This document shows positions 28,241 to 37,602 of a stretch of DNA of 64,000 bases, piece by piece (the stretch's first letter is position 1; each line of letters opens with the position of its first letter). Under the pieces are notes generated by a model, which saw nothing but the letters and a program-made list of their open reading frames with translations, had not been told where the DNA came from and did not search any database. Source of the DNA: CBFHSD01 sp965658375. GTDB lineage: Bacteria; Bacteroidota; Bacteroidia; Flavobacteriales_G; Salibacteraceae. The DNA is taken from positions 1 through 64,000 of the forward strand of contig CBFHSD010000008.1 in assembly GCA_965658375.1 (NCBI GenBank), in the 5' to 3' direction. The position numbers and the translations under genes were made by a program.

Positions 28241-28638
28241 ATGGCACAGAAAACATCAGGAGCATTTGTTGCATCATCATGGGTGGCGATGGCAACATGA
28301 ATGATTGGCTACCTCATTGGCCTTTGGAGATCTGACATGTTGCTCAATGAAAAAGGTTATTACTTCACAGTTCTCATGTTCGGCCTGTTCGCGGTTGTTT
28401 CTTTACAGAAAAGTGTACGAGACAGGTTAGAGAATGTTCCAGTAACGGACATCTACTAAAGCATTTGCTGGTTTTGTACCATTTTAGATATTCTATTCCT
28501 AGTGGTTGGGCTTTGGAATGCAGAGCTTTTACCAAGTGAAAAAGGGTTTTACGCCTTTGCATTTCTATTGGGACTGTTTGGAGCGGTAACCGTTCAAAAA
28601 ACACAAGAGATAACATGGTGGCAGAAAAGGAAGATTGA
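28241..28638 (+). pseudogene. yiaA: Decayed yiaA (YiaA/YiaB two-helix membrane protein)
   Basis: From the ATG at 28241 the frame reads as YiaA, a small inner-membrane protein with two copies of a two-helix unit. The family motifs are all here: MIGYLIGLWRSDMLLNEKGYYF, SVRDRLENVPVTDIY, LLPSEKGFYAFAF and AVTVQK. Three lesions break it: a TGA at 28298-28300 (codon 20, expected glycine), a TAA at 28457-28459 (codon 73, expected tyrosine), and a frameshift at the A6 run 28596-28601. Adding one A restores the family ending QKNTRDNMVAEKED followed by TGA at 28636-28638. With three independent lesions it cannot make a full product. Its terminator at 28665-28698 is intact, so the loss may be recent. 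Confidence 0.88.
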
Positions 28639-28664
28639 ATCCGCCTAGTCATCAGTAAAACTTT

Positions 28665-28698
28665 AACGACTCATTGAAGCTTCAACGAGTCGTTTTTT
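28665..28698 (+). terminator. Terminator after the yiaA pseudogene
   Basis: A strong, nearly perfect hairpin AACGACTC(A)TTGAAG/CTTCAA(C)GAGTCGTT is followed by six T residues. The stem is intact although the gene it served is broken. Confidence 0.85.
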
Positions 28699-28781
28699 GT
28701 TTGGAGAATTCTGAATCATCTATGGCTTTCTTCCCTTCCTTCAAGAAATTCACTTTCTTCGTGCTTCAATCAAAAACAGAT

Positions 28782-30590
28782 ATGAAAGCACTATTCTTTG
28801 GGTTAATCGGCATCCTTATTTCTTCCATCGCACCTGCTCAGTACTGGCAACAGCATGTCAATTACGACATGCAGATTGACATGAATACCAACAACCACCG
28901 TTTTACTGGTGTTCAAACACTTACCTATACCAACAACTCTCCCGATACTTTAAAGAAGGTGTATTACCACCTTTACTTCAATGCCTTTCAACCCGGTTCT
29001 ATGATGGATGAACGCTCCAGAGCTATTCAAGATCCAGATAGACGTGTTGGTGACCGTATAGCACAATTGAAGAAAGATGAGATTGGCTACCATAAAATTG
29101 ATGTGCTTACTCAAAACGGAACAGCGCTGAAATACGAAATGGAAGGAACCATTCTTTCTGTAACACTTGCAGAAGCTATTGCTCCTGGAGCAAGCAGCAC
29201 CTTCTACATGGAGTTCAACAGCCAAGTTCCTGTTCAAATTAGAAGATCTGGAAGAAACAACAAAGAAGGTATTGCCTATACCATGACACAGTGGTATCCT
29301 AAAATGGCAGAATACGATAAAGATGGCTGGCACCCTAACCCTTACGTGGGGCGTGAATTTTACGGTGTATGGGGAAACTTTTCTGTTTCCATTACCCTCA
29401 ATAGCAATTACATTGTTGGTGGAACCGGCATAGGAGTTGACAAAATGGGAGCAGCACCTTTTCCTGTAGAAGGAGAAGAAATGCTGGTTTCTGATACCAA
29501 AACATGGCATTTTGAAGCCAACAATGTGCACGACTTTGCATGGGCAGCAGATCCTGATTACCAGCACGATATGCTCCAGGTTCCCAATGGCCCTGAATTG
29601 CATTTCTACTACCAAACAGATACACTCGCGCAGCAGTGGAAAGAGGTACAACCCATGGTAGTGCGTTTATTTGAGATTATGAGCGCCAAATTTGGCGAAT
29701 ACCCCTACCCTCAATTCTCTGTTATTCAAGGTGGAGATGGCGGAATGGAATACCCAATGTGCACCATGATCAAAGGTCATGGCAACCTCAAAGGAAAAGT
29801 GGGACTGATTGCCCACGAAGCGTTTCACAATTGGTATTACGGTATTCTTGGTAACAATGAATTCCGCTACCCTTGGCTTGACGAAGGGTTCACCAGTTAT
29901 GCAGAAGAAATTGTATTGGACAGTTTGTACGGTGCCCAAGCCTTGAATCCACTGCAGCGCTCTTATGCTTCTTACGCTAAATATGCTGTGCAGCCCTATG
30001 CAGAGCCTATGAGCACCCCTGCAGACTTCTTCAACTACAACTACTCTTACGGAGTAAACAGTTATTCAAAAGGAGCTATTTTCTTGCATCAGTTGGGTTA
30101 TGTAATTGGAAAAGAGGCTTTGGAAGATGTGATGCTCACTTATTTTGACGAGTGGAAATTCAAGCACCCTTCTCCCTACGATTTCATTCGCTTAGCAGAA
30201 CGCGAAACAGACTTAGAACTCAGCTGGTACCTAGAGCATTGGATGCTGACCCTTAAAACCATTGACTATGGCATTGAAAGCGTTGAGAAAAAAGGCAGCA
30301 AAACATTGGTGAACCTTGTTAACGAGGGAACCATGCCCATGCCTGTAGATGTATATGTGACTTATAAAGATGGCAGCTCTGAAGTGTTTTATATACCATT
30401 GGTGATGATGCGTGGAGAGAAAGCTGGAGAGAACAACACCCCAAGAAAAGTGATGGCTGATTGGCCATGGACCAACCCTTCTTACACGCTTGAGATAGAT
30501 CGTAAATTGAAAGATATTGTGAGCATTGAGATAGACCCCAGCCAGCGCATGGCAGACTTCAATGCTGAAAACAATAGTTGGAAGAAGTAG
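28782..30590 (+). CDS. Secreted M1 family metallopeptidase
   Basis: The enzyme (602 residues from the ATG at 28782) has a signal peptide ending near APAQ and a gluzincin zinc site. GGMEYP takes the place of the GAMEN motif. The zinc ligands are HEAFH at 345-349 and the glutamate of DEGF at 368. It lacks the C-terminal helical domain of LTA4H-type enzymes and has short beta C-terminal extensions, like other secreted M1 proteins of Bacteroidota. I chose this start because the longer frame from 28674 has no signal peptide at its N-terminus. Its N-terminal domain resembles that of the third M1 enzyme at 35257-37602. Confidence 0.9.
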   Translation: MKALFFGLIGILISSIAPAQYWQQHVNYDMQIDMNTNNHRFTGVQTLTYTNNSPDTLKKVYYHLYFNAFQPGSMMDERSRAIQDPDRRVGDRIAQLKKDEIGYHKIDVLTQNGTALKYEMEGTILSVTLAEAIAPGASSTFYMEFNSQVPVQIRRSGRNNKEGIAYTMTQWYPKMAEYDKDGWHPNPYVGREFYGVWGNFSVSITLNSNYIVGGTGIGVDKMGAAPFPVEGEEMLVSDTKTWHFEANNVHDFAWAADPDYQHDMLQVPNGPELHFYYQTDTLAQQWKEVQPMVVRLFEIMSAKFGEYPYPQFSVIQGGDGGMEYPMCTMIKGHGNLKGKVGLIAHEAFHNWYYGILGNNEFRYPWLDEGFTSYAEEIVLDSLYGAQALNPLQRSYASYAKYAVQPYAEPMSTPADFFNYNYSYGVNSYSKGAIFLHQLGYVIGKEALEDVMLTYFDEWKFKHPSPYDFIRLAERETDLELSWYLEHWMLTLKTIDYGIESVEKKGSKTLVNLVNEGTMPMPVDVYVTYKDGSSEVFYIPLVMMRGEKAGENNTPRKVMADWPWTNPSYTLEIDRKLKDIVSIEIDPSQRMADFNAENNSWKK

Positions 30591-30594
30591 GAAA

Positions 30595-30628
30595 CAAAAA
30601 ATCCCTGTCAATTGGCAGGGGGGGTTTT
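30595..30628. terminator. Probable terminator between convergent genes
   Basis: An A-rich run, a stem CCCTG.CAATTG.CAGGG and then a G/T-rich tail lie between two convergent genes. The right-hand tail has only four T residues, so it is stronger on the minus strand. Confidence 0.55.
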
Positions 30629-30629
30629 A

Positions 30630-31772
30630 TTAATAATTTCCAGTGCAAACTTTCATGCGTATGATGCGCTTCACAGAAGATTCTATCTGATTGCGGAAAG
30701 CGGCATTGTCTTGCATCTCGCTCAACACTTGCTCAATAAAAGCAGCTTCATTGGGTGGCATTAAAATCATATCGCATCCCGCCATGGCTGCGTGAAAGGG
30801 AGCCTCGTTTCCAGCATTGGTGGCGGCCATCATATTCAAGGCATCCGTAACAATAATCCCTTCAAAGCCCATTTCTTCGCGCAATAAATCTGTTACAATC
30901 ACTCGAGAACAGCTCGAAGGCCAATCATCTGTGCCGTATTGTTCATTGTTGGCAACAGTAACATGTGCAACCATAATGCTCATCACTCCTGCTTCAATCA
31001 AAGGTTTGTAGACATCCAATTCGCGCAATTCGCCATCAATAAACACGGTTTTCTTGTGGGTGTCTCCTGTTACGTAACCATGACCCGGAAAATGCTTAGC
31101 CGTAGCTGCGATTCCTGCATCTTGAGATGTTTTGATAAAAGCTAACGATTTTGCTATAACGCTATCGGGGTTAGATCCGTAACTTCTAGACTTTATTGCC
31201 TCGTTGTTAGGACTTAAGTCTACCACAGGAGCATAATTCTGTTGGAACCCTAGCGAATCCAATATTTCGATAATTCGTTCGGCAGAAGCTGTCACATCTT
31301 CTATCGTGTTCAATTCAATGTTGGGTGTAAAGCTTTCATTCAATCCTGCTATTCTGCGTGCCATCAAAGTGGGCTCCGCATCAGCCGGATACCAGAGTGG
31401 CAATGAGCCATGTGCTGCATTGATCTCGTTCAAAGCCTTCATGGCCTCATGGTGTTCTTTGGCGGTTCCTTTCAAAAACAAGACCCCTCCTATTTGATTG
31501 TTTTTCGCTAATCTTTTCACCGTGCTTAATGGTTTCCCCAATTTACCAGCAGAAGTGATGACCATCTGCGCAACGCGCGTGGTATCATTCATTTGCTCAT
31601 AAATAGCGTTCACCACAGAGTCTAATTGTGCATGTTCTCCATAAAACTGATTGAGCTTAAAATCTATTTTTTCAATTGTTGGCGCTGGTGCTTCTTTATC
31701 GGCTTCTTGCGCTTGGCATCCAAACAAAACAAAGACTAGACTAAAGGTGTTGATCCAAAGAATTGACTTCAT
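30630..31772 (-). CDS. NagZ-like glycoside hydrolase family 3 lipoprotein
   Basis: The 380-residue protein has a lipoprotein signal (FVLFGC, cysteine near residue 19). It is a GH3 N-terminal TIM-barrel domain, without the second domain found in GH3 beta-glucosidases. The NagZ signature KHFPGHGYVTGDTHKK carries the His/Asp catalytic pair, and the nucleophilic aspartate is in IIVTDALNMMA. It should remove N-acetylglucosamine from peptidoglycan fragments; a lipoprotein location implies a periplasmic or surface role rather than the cytoplasmic recycling role of E. coli NagZ. Its start overlaps the end of the CPBP protease gene upstream by 32 bases, so the pair is co-transcribed. Confidence 0.88.
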   Translation of the reverse strand: MKSILWINTFSLVFVLFGCQAQEADKEAPAPTIEKIDFKLNQFYGEHAQLDSVVNAIYEQMNDTTRVAQMVITSAGKLGKPLSTVKRLAKNNQIGGVLFLKGTAKEHHEAMKALNEINAAHGSLPLWYPADAEPTLMARRIAGLNESFTPNIELNTIEDVTASAERIIEILDSLGFQQNYAPVVDLSPNNEAIKSRSYGSNPDSVIAKSLAFIKTSQDAGIAATAKHFPGHGYVTGDTHKKTVFIDGELRELDVYKPLIEAGVMSIMVAHVTVANNEQYGTDDWPSSCSRVIVTDLLREEMGFEGIIVTDALNMMAATNAGNEAPFHAAMAGCDMILMPPNEAAFIEQVLSEMQDNAAFRNQIESSVKRIIRMKVCTGNY

Positions 31773-32322
31773 GGTTTTTATATCTTGTTAATTTATAAAA
31801 CAATATGATATCCAAAACAGCGTGTGCGCTCATGGCAGCCACAAGACCTACGTAATCGGTCAAGTATCCCATACCAGCAATGACAAAGGTAAGGCTAGCA
31901 CCATAGATGCTCATCTTTTTATCTCGTGGGTCTAGGTAGCCGTGAATGGCCACAAAAACAACCGCAGTAATCCAAATGCCCCAATACGATTGCAAGACAC
32001 CTCTAAATAGTATTTCCTCTCCAATGCCTGCACAGAGCGACATAATAACAAGATCTACATTGTTGAGCCGCAGTGATTGGATAAGCGGTTGGTATTTGAG
32101 CACTACAGGCTTCATAAATTCCATAGAAATCAACGACCATGCGAACCAGCCAGAAAGCAGTCCGAAGGCACTACCAATCGACAGCTGTTTCCACCAGGCC
32201 ATGTGCATAGACCATGAAAAGGCCCACGGGTCTTCTTCAAAAACCCCTACAATAGTGATCCCAACCAAAGGAAAAATGAGCAGAGTCACTAATCCAAAGA
32301 TGTACAATTTTGACTTAGGCAT
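31741..32322 (-). CDS. CPBP family intramembrane metalloprotease
   Basis: The product (193 residues) is a multi-pass membrane protein of the CAAX protease/bacteriocin-processing (CPBP/ABI) family. It has the motif EEILFRGVLQ with the catalytic glutamates, followed by FVAIHG (second motif, histidine) and a later SAHAVLDI motif with an aspartate (motif three). I chose the ATG complementary to 32320-32322 because the first membrane helix begins right after it; in-frame ATGs at 32346 and 32361 are alternatives. It is upstream of the NagZ-like gene, with a 32-base overlap. Targets are unknown. Confidence 0.8.
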   Translation of the reverse strand: MPKSKLYIFGLVTLLIFPLVGITIVGVFEEDPWAFSWSMHMAWWKQLSIGSAFGLLSGWFAWSLISMEFMKPVVLKYQPLIQSLRLNNVDLVIMSLCAGIGEEILFRGVLQSYWGIWITAVVFVAIHGYLDPRDKKMSIYGASLTFVIAGMGYLTDYVGLVAAMSAHAVLDIILFYKLTRYKNHEVNSLDQHL

Positions 32323-32427
32323 TCTTGCGAAAATACTACGCAGCATACAATTTGAGATCATGACAAAGCGATAGTTGTTAACGCATTGTGCCTTACCTTT
32401 ATGGCTGTCAAAATACTCAGCCTTCAC

Positions 32428-34194
32428 ATGAAATACGCACTCCTTTTTATTGCATTCATCTCTTGCATTCAAGCTCAAGTGATCCCGAGTAACAGGACCT
32501 GCGATTGGTCTTTTGCCGGAATAAAAGACTCTACTACTGTGGGGTTTCAAAACATCTACCTCGATGATTTAGGAGCTGTGAGCGATGGGTCAGCTTCGAA
32601 CTCTGCTTTGCTTCAATCTATTTTGGATACTATTAGTCAAGGCAGCATCATTCATTTTGGAAATGGAACTTACCTTTTTCAACAACAGATGAATGTGAAT
32701 AGCAATACCCTGCTTCGAGGTTTAGGAGCTGATTCTACCATACTTCAATTCGATTTGGGAGGCAGTGATCACGCCATTCGCATTCAAGGAAGCATTGACC
32801 AGAACAGTGTAGTGAAATTGACTCAAAATGCACTTACGGGGAACATACAAATTGAGGTGCAAAATGCGCAGAATTTTGCAGTTGGAGATTGGATTCAAAT
32901 CTCACAATCTGACTCTGATTTGGTGAGCTCTTCATGGGCTGAGCGCAGCGTAGGACAAATTGTACAGATTCAATCCATCAATCAAAACACCCTTCAACTT
33001 ACAAGCCCCTTGCGTTTGGATCTTCCTTTAAGTCGCTCTCCAGAAGTGAAGAAGTTAGATCCGTCTAAAAATATTGGTTTTGAATGCTTTGCACTCGAAC
33101 GTATTGATGATACCGCTCCACAGCAGTCAAGCAATTTCTACATTCAAAGAGGAGTTAATATTTGGCTAAAAGGCATAGAATCTGCCTTTTGCACCTTTGC
33201 ACATGTTGATGCTAGAAACAGCGCTAACTTGGCTATTATCAATTCTTACTTTCATGAGGGATTCTCCTACGGTGGTGGCGGACGCGCCTATGGGGTGATG
33301 CTCCATTTTACAACAAACGAAGTGTTGGTAGAAAACAATGTGTTTGAAACCTTGAGACACGCTATGATTTTACAAGCAGGGGCCAATGGAAATGTCTTTG
33401 CTTACAACTACTCTACCGATGCAAAAAGAGATGAACCACCTTCTGATGCGAGTGGTGATATGGTGTTGCATGGCAACTATCCTTTTCTGAACCTCTTTGA
33501 GCAGAACATTTGTCAGAATATTGCCATTGATAACTCGCATGATGCCAACGGACCTTGCAATACATTCTTTCGCAATAGAGCCGAAAGTTGGGGTATCTTT
33601 TTCAATGATGCCAGTTCGCCCAGTCAAAACCTGGTTGGGAATGAAATTAGCAACGATCAATTGCCTTTCAACCTATTGAACTACACCATTGCTGGCGCAG
33701 ATCATTTCATTTACGGCAACAACGATAAAGGCACTACAGATCCGGCCGGTACAGAGAGTTTGAGTGATTTAAGCTACTTCTACTCCAGTGCTCCTTCTTT
33801 TTTAAGCGGCAATCAATTTGCAGGAATTGGATACCCCAACAGTATGGAAGAAAATAGCGTTCCCGCTAAGTTGGCCTTTGATGCTGGAAACTTAAACGCC
33901 CAACTTTGTGGAGATTTCTCATTCATAGATCTCATCGCCATTGAAGAGGGAAAGCATTCAAGAGAGCTACTGATCTACCCCAACCCTTTTAGAGAGACCC
34001 TTCATTTTAAAATCAAAGATCCAGTTGAAAGCATTTCCATTTACACTATTCAGGGAATCAAGGTTTTGAGTCTAGAAGAAAGGCAATTGACCTCTTCCAT
34101 TCATCTGGCACATTTATCGCCAGGAGTGTATGTGGTTTGCGTAGCTCTTAAAAATCAAACAAGCTTCTACCAACACATGATCAAAGCACAATAA
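32428..34194 (+). CDS. T9SS-exported right-handed beta-helix protein (pectate-lyase-like)
   Basis: The product (588 residues) has a signal peptide (to about CIQAQ) and a C-terminal T9SS sorting domain (YPNPFRETLHFKI and following), so it is exported through type IX secretion. The middle starts with the pectate-lyase superfamily pattern LDDLGAVSDGSASNSALLQS and GSIIHFGNGTYLF. It continues with parallel beta-helix rungs (FAHVDARNSANLAIINSYFH, EVLVENNVFETLRHAMIL, QNIAIDNSHDANGP). No catalytic residues of a particular polysaccharide lyase are evident, so glycan binding or lyase activity is inferred from fold. The start is the ATG at 32428 in front of the signal peptide. Confidence 0.8.
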   Translation: MKYALLFIAFISCIQAQVIPSNRTCDWSFAGIKDSTTVGFQNIYLDDLGAVSDGSASNSALLQSILDTISQGSIIHFGNGTYLFQQQMNVNSNTLLRGLGADSTILQFDLGGSDHAIRIQGSIDQNSVVKLTQNALTGNIQIEVQNAQNFAVGDWIQISQSDSDLVSSSWAERSVGQIVQIQSINQNTLQLTSPLRLDLPLSRSPEVKKLDPSKNIGFECFALERIDDTAPQQSSNFYIQRGVNIWLKGIESAFCTFAHVDARNSANLAIINSYFHEGFSYGGGGRAYGVMLHFTTNEVLVENNVFETLRHAMILQAGANGNVFAYNYSTDAKRDEPPSDASGDMVLHGNYPFLNLFEQNICQNIAIDNSHDANGPCNTFFRNRAESWGIFFNDASSPSQNLVGNEISNDQLPFNLLNYTIAGADHFIYGNNDKGTTDPAGTESLSDLSYFYSSAPSFLSGNQFAGIGYPNSMEENSVPAKLAFDAGNLNAQLCGDFSFIDLIAIEEGKHSRELLIYPNPFRETLHFKIKDPVESISIYTIQGIKVLSLEERQLTSSIHLAHLSPGVYVVCVALKNQTSFYQHMIKAQ

Positions 34195-34195
34195 G

Positions 34196-34753
34196 ATGCA
34201 AAGAACACCCCCCTTACTCTTGCTTTTCTTCTTTGGCATCACTACACATCTTTACAGCCAAAAAACGCGTAAGATTGAAATTAGCATTGAACCTCATCTT
34301 AGTTTCCAATACTATGAGCATTTCAAGCGTTTGGTTATGAGTTCACCCGATTGTGACTTGGAACATTTAAACGGATTGGATTACAAATGGGGAATCACCC
34401 AAAAAGTAAAAGTGAAAGAAACTGAGCTTGCTCAAAGCTATTCTGACGGCACCCGCTATACATACGAATTGATCGCTGTGATTTCTGAACAAGTCGAGCC
34501 GGCATCGAGTACTTTTTTACTAACGCTTGACGGGAACCGCTACTACTACACTTTACCAGAGGAAGAAGGCGAACAAGCGATTACCCTCACAGCAATGAAT
34601 GACAGCACCTATATCTACATGGATAAAGTGGAGATTGAAGTGCCGCAGAACCTTCGCCCAGTGGTACAGATGATAGCAGAAGGAAAATTCACCAAACGCG
34701 CACAGTTCTCTTATGTGAATGAAAAGAGAATACGGCTCATCAAGTTTGAATGA
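34196..34753 (+). CDS. Exported protein of unknown function
   Basis: The 185-residue product begins immediately after the beta-helix gene (ATG two bases after its stop) and has a signal peptide (MQRTPPLLLLFFFGITTHLYS). The mature domain alternates strands and charged loops: TRKIEISIEPHLSFQYYEHF, a WGITQKVKVKETELAQSY segment, and YTLPEEEGEQAITLTAMND. No family is recognised. The close spacing suggests it is expressed with the exported beta-helix protein, so it might be a periplasmic or surface partner, but no interaction is shown by the sequence. Confidence 0.65.
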   Translation: MQRTPPLLLLFFFGITTHLYSQKTRKIEISIEPHLSFQYYEHFKRLVMSSPDCDLEHLNGLDYKWGITQKVKVKETELAQSYSDGTRYTYELIAVISEQVEPASSTFLLTLDGNRYYYTLPEEEGEQAITLTAMNDSTYIYMDKVEIEVPQNLRPVVQMIAEGKFTKRAQFSYVNEKRIRLIKFE

Positions 34754-34833
34754 AGAACATTGAAGGTGAGCATGCACTTGAAACATCCGCTTTACTCTTG
34801 TACATTGCTGCTTAAATCCCTTAAAACGAAATC

Positions 34834-35184
34834 ATGAAGAAGTTCTTCCAACTTAGCTTATCTGTATTTGCGCTCGCAATGCTTTTCGCCTTTGCTACTC
34901 CACCAACAGAAGGTTTAGATGCCACTTATGGTGTGGCAAGCACAGATCCATCGCATATTGAGCTACACTTGCACAAAGATCTCACTTTTACATTTCAAGA
35001 TCTTTCAAATCCAAACAAAGCCATTCAGGCAAAGGGAACCTACATTGTGAAAGGGCAAACCATTAAACTGGATGCCAATGATGGAGAGATCTCTTTTCAC
35101 AAGAAATGGAAAATCTCTAAAGATGGTATGAAGGCGAATGCACGAAAAGGCGCTTTGTTTTATACTTTATGTAGATTGGATTAG
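34834..35184 (+). CDS. Small exported protein of unknown function
   Basis: The 116-residue product has a signal peptide (MKKFFQLSLSVFALAMLFAFA) and a short beta-rich domain with the pattern IELHLHKDLTFTFQDLSNPN, GTYIVKGQTIKLDAND and FHKKWKISKDGMKANARKG. This layout is like the calycin/lipocalin-type small secreted proteins common in Bacteroidota. No family is recognised. It is followed by a terminator at 35226-35252. Confidence 0.65.
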   Translation: MKKFFQLSLSVFALAMLFAFATPPTEGLDATYGVASTDPSHIELHLHKDLTFTFQDLSNPNKAIQAKGTYIVKGQTIKLDANDGEISFHKKWKISKDGMKANARKGALFYTLCRLD

Positions 35185-35225
35185 TCATCAGAACGAACAC
35201 ATTTAATTTATTTGCATTACCCCAA

Positions 35226-35252
35226 TAAAAAAAGAGGCCTAAGCCTCTTTTC
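35226..35252. terminator. Bidirectional terminator
   Basis: A perfect stem AAAGAGGC/GCCTCTTT with a CTAA loop has A and T runs on either side and separates convergent genes. Confidence 0.8.
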
Positions 35253-35256
35253 TATT

Positions 35257-37602
35257 TTATCGTTGTAATTCTTCTGACTTTTTAGCCCTTTGCATAGGGT
35301 TCATTCCTCCAGCACCACCGCCATACTTTCTTGATTGGCGACTTTGATACATTTGGAATTTTGTCATTTCTGTTCTGTGAGGCCAGTAATTGTTGCTTCT
35401 GTCAATATCTGCTGTTTCTAAAAATGGGTCAAGCTCAACTTGCATAATTGGTTCTTTGAACCAGAATACTTTTGAAACAAAGGCATCATCATTTTTCCAA
35501 ATCTCTGCAGGAATGTATTTGTATACTTTCTCTCCACTTTCTAAGGTAATGTTCAAAATGATTGGCATTACAAGACCGCCAACATTCTCAAAATCCATTT
35601 GGTAGTAAATGTTTCCAGAGTTCAGCAATTCAAGCTCTTCTTCAGAAAGTTTGTTAATGTAACGGTCGTAATCTTGTACATCTAATAAAGTGTAATCCCA
35701 AGGGTCGTTGGTGTTGTAGAAATCTACCGTTTCTTCATCTGTAGCAACTACTGTTTGATCAGCAATGGCTTCATTTCTCATTTCACCAATGGCTTTTGTG
35801 CGATTTTGATACTCCATCTTTTTATAAGCCGCTTCCTCTTCCGGGTCTTTGGTATCAATCAAGAAACCTTCCATGTTCACGATAGATTGGTCACATGGCT
35901 CCGTGGTGTAGAACCACCCTCTCCAAAACCAATCTAAGTCAGTTCCAGAGGCATCTTCCATGGTTCTAAAGAAATCTGCCGGAGTAGGATGCTTGTATGC
36001 CCAACGCTCACAGTAAGTTTTAAAGGCGTAGTCGAAGTTTTCTCTGCCCAGAATAGTCTCTCTCAGAATGTTCAAAGCCGTTGCAGGTTTCCCGTAGGCA
36101 TTGTTCCCAAACTGCAAGATGCTCTCACTATTGGTCATGATAGGCATCATGGTGCTAGCATCCATTTTCATGTAAGGCACAATCTTAGGCGCTGGTCCTC
36201 TGCGCGAAGGATAGTCTACATCCCACTCCATTTCTGCCAAATACTGCACAAAGGTGTTCAAACCTTCATCCATCCATGTCCATTGGCGCTCATCGCTATT
36301 GATGATCATAGGAAAGAAGTTGTGTCCAACCTCATGAATAATCACAGATATCATCCCGTACTTGGTGCGTTCTGAATACGTACCATCGGCCTCTGGGCGA
36401 CCACCGTTAAAACAAATCATCGGGTACTCCATTCCAATACTTTTTGAATGCACTGAAATTGCCACAGGATAATCATAATCAATCGTGTATTTGCTGAAAG
36501 ACTTAATGGTGTGCGCTACCACTTTGGTTGAGTATTTCTCCCAAAGAGGATTTCCTTCTTTAGGATAGTAGCTCATGCACATCACGGTTTTGCCGTTCTG
36601 CTTAATGCCCTGTGCATCCCACATGAATTTTCTTGATGTTGCAAAAGCAAAATCACGCACATTCTCTGCTTCAAAAGTCCATTTCTTTGTGCTGCTACTT
36701 TTTTCCTTCTCTGCTTCTTCTGCCTCTTCTTGTGTGACGATAAGAACTGGAGCATCCGCTGTTTTTGCTTCTTCAAAACGCTTGCGCTGAGTAGAGGTTA
36801 AAACGCTAGAACCGTTCTTTAACACTCCTGTAGCGCCAACAATATGATCTTCCGGAACCGTAATGTTCACAATGTAATCACCAAAAGGCAGGGTGAACTC
36901 CCCTCTTCCTAAAAACTGTTTGTTCTGCCAGCCATCAACATCGTTATAGACCGCCATCCTTGGAAAAAACTGAGCTATGGTGTACAGGTAATTGTCCTCT
37001 TCTGCAAAATATTCATATCCAGATCTTCCTCCAATATCATCACGATTATTGATGTTGTACCACCATTTGATCTCAAAACTGATTTTTTGACCACTTTTCA
37101 ACGCTTCTGGCAAGTTGATCCGCATCATGGTTTTGTTGATGTGGAAATTCATTGCCTTTCCACTGCTGTTCTTAACATGCTCTATGTTAAATCCGCCTTC
37201 AAAATCGGCTTGTTTGTGCCAACGCGCCACACTATTGAAAGACATGCGCTCATCCATCTGTTGCTTTTGAACAGCATAGCCTTCAGAATCAGGAGCCCTT
37301 CTGTTTTGATCCAATTGAATCCACAAATACTCCAGTTGATCTGGTGAATTGTTGGTGTAAGTAATGGTCTCCACCCCACTGATGCGCTGGTTCTCATCAT
37401 CTAAAACAATGTCCATGTCATAATCAGCCTTTTGCTGGTAATACATATAACCTGGGGCTCCCGCTGCGGTACGGTAAGCATTTGGAGTTGGTAATTCTTC
37501 GTACAGTTGTTTGAACTTGTTGTTGTTCACACGGTCTGTTTGGGCAAATGCAACACTGGCACATGCTGCCGCCGCGATTATTAGGGATATTTTACCTTTC
37601 AT
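35257..37602 (-). CDS. Secreted M1 family metallopeptidase (large)
   Basis: At 781 residues this is the largest of three M1 enzymes in the window. It has a signal peptide (MKGKISLIIAAAACASVAFA). Residues ~50-330 form the M1 N-terminal beta domain. The zinc site HEVGH is at 423-427, with the third ligand in DEGL (glutamate 446). The exopeptidase motif reads GMEYPMICF. The second glycine of the GGMEN-type motif is replaced by serine (IGMEYP), and DEGL replaces DEGF. A long, charged C-terminal region ends in an RKYGGGAGG low-complexity tail. No sorting domain is visible. It stands alone, divergent from the TonB receptor gene across a 282-base spacer with no gene. Confidence 0.9.
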   Translation of the reverse strand: MKGKISLIIAAAACASVAFAQTDRVNNNKFKQLYEELPTPNAYRTAAGAPGYMYYQQKADYDMDIVLDDENQRISGVETITYTNNSPDQLEYLWIQLDQNRRAPDSEGYAVQKQQMDERMSFNSVARWHKQADFEGGFNIEHVKNSSGKAMNFHINKTMMRINLPEALKSGQKISFEIKWWYNINNRDDIGGRSGYEYFAEEDNYLYTIAQFFPRMAVYNDVDGWQNKQFLGRGEFTLPFGDYIVNITVPEDHIVGATGVLKNGSSVLTSTQRKRFEEAKTADAPVLIVTQEEAEEAEKEKSSSTKKWTFEAENVRDFAFATSRKFMWDAQGIKQNGKTVMCMSYYPKEGNPLWEKYSTKVVAHTIKSFSKYTIDYDYPVAISVHSKSIGMEYPMICFNGGRPEADGTYSERTKYGMISVIIHEVGHNFFPMIINSDERQWTWMDEGLNTFVQYLAEMEWDVDYPSRRGPAPKIVPYMKMDASTMMPIMTNSESILQFGNNAYGKPATALNILRETILGRENFDYAFKTYCERWAYKHPTPADFFRTMEDASGTDLDWFWRGWFYTTEPCDQSIVNMEGFLIDTKDPEEEAAYKKMEYQNRTKAIGEMRNEAIADQTVVATDEETVDFYNTNDPWDYTLLDVQDYDRYINKLSEEELELLNSGNIYYQMDFENVGGLVMPIILNITLESGEKVYKYIPAEIWKNDDAFVSKVFWFKEPIMQVELDPFLETADIDRSNNYWPHRTEMTKFQMYQSRQSRKYGGGAGGMNPMQRAKKSEELQR

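Noticed and set aside
28374..28652. 92-codon minus-strand frame opposite the yiaA region
   Set aside because: It is the shadow of the yiaA pseudogene; the plus strand matches a known family and the minus strand does not.
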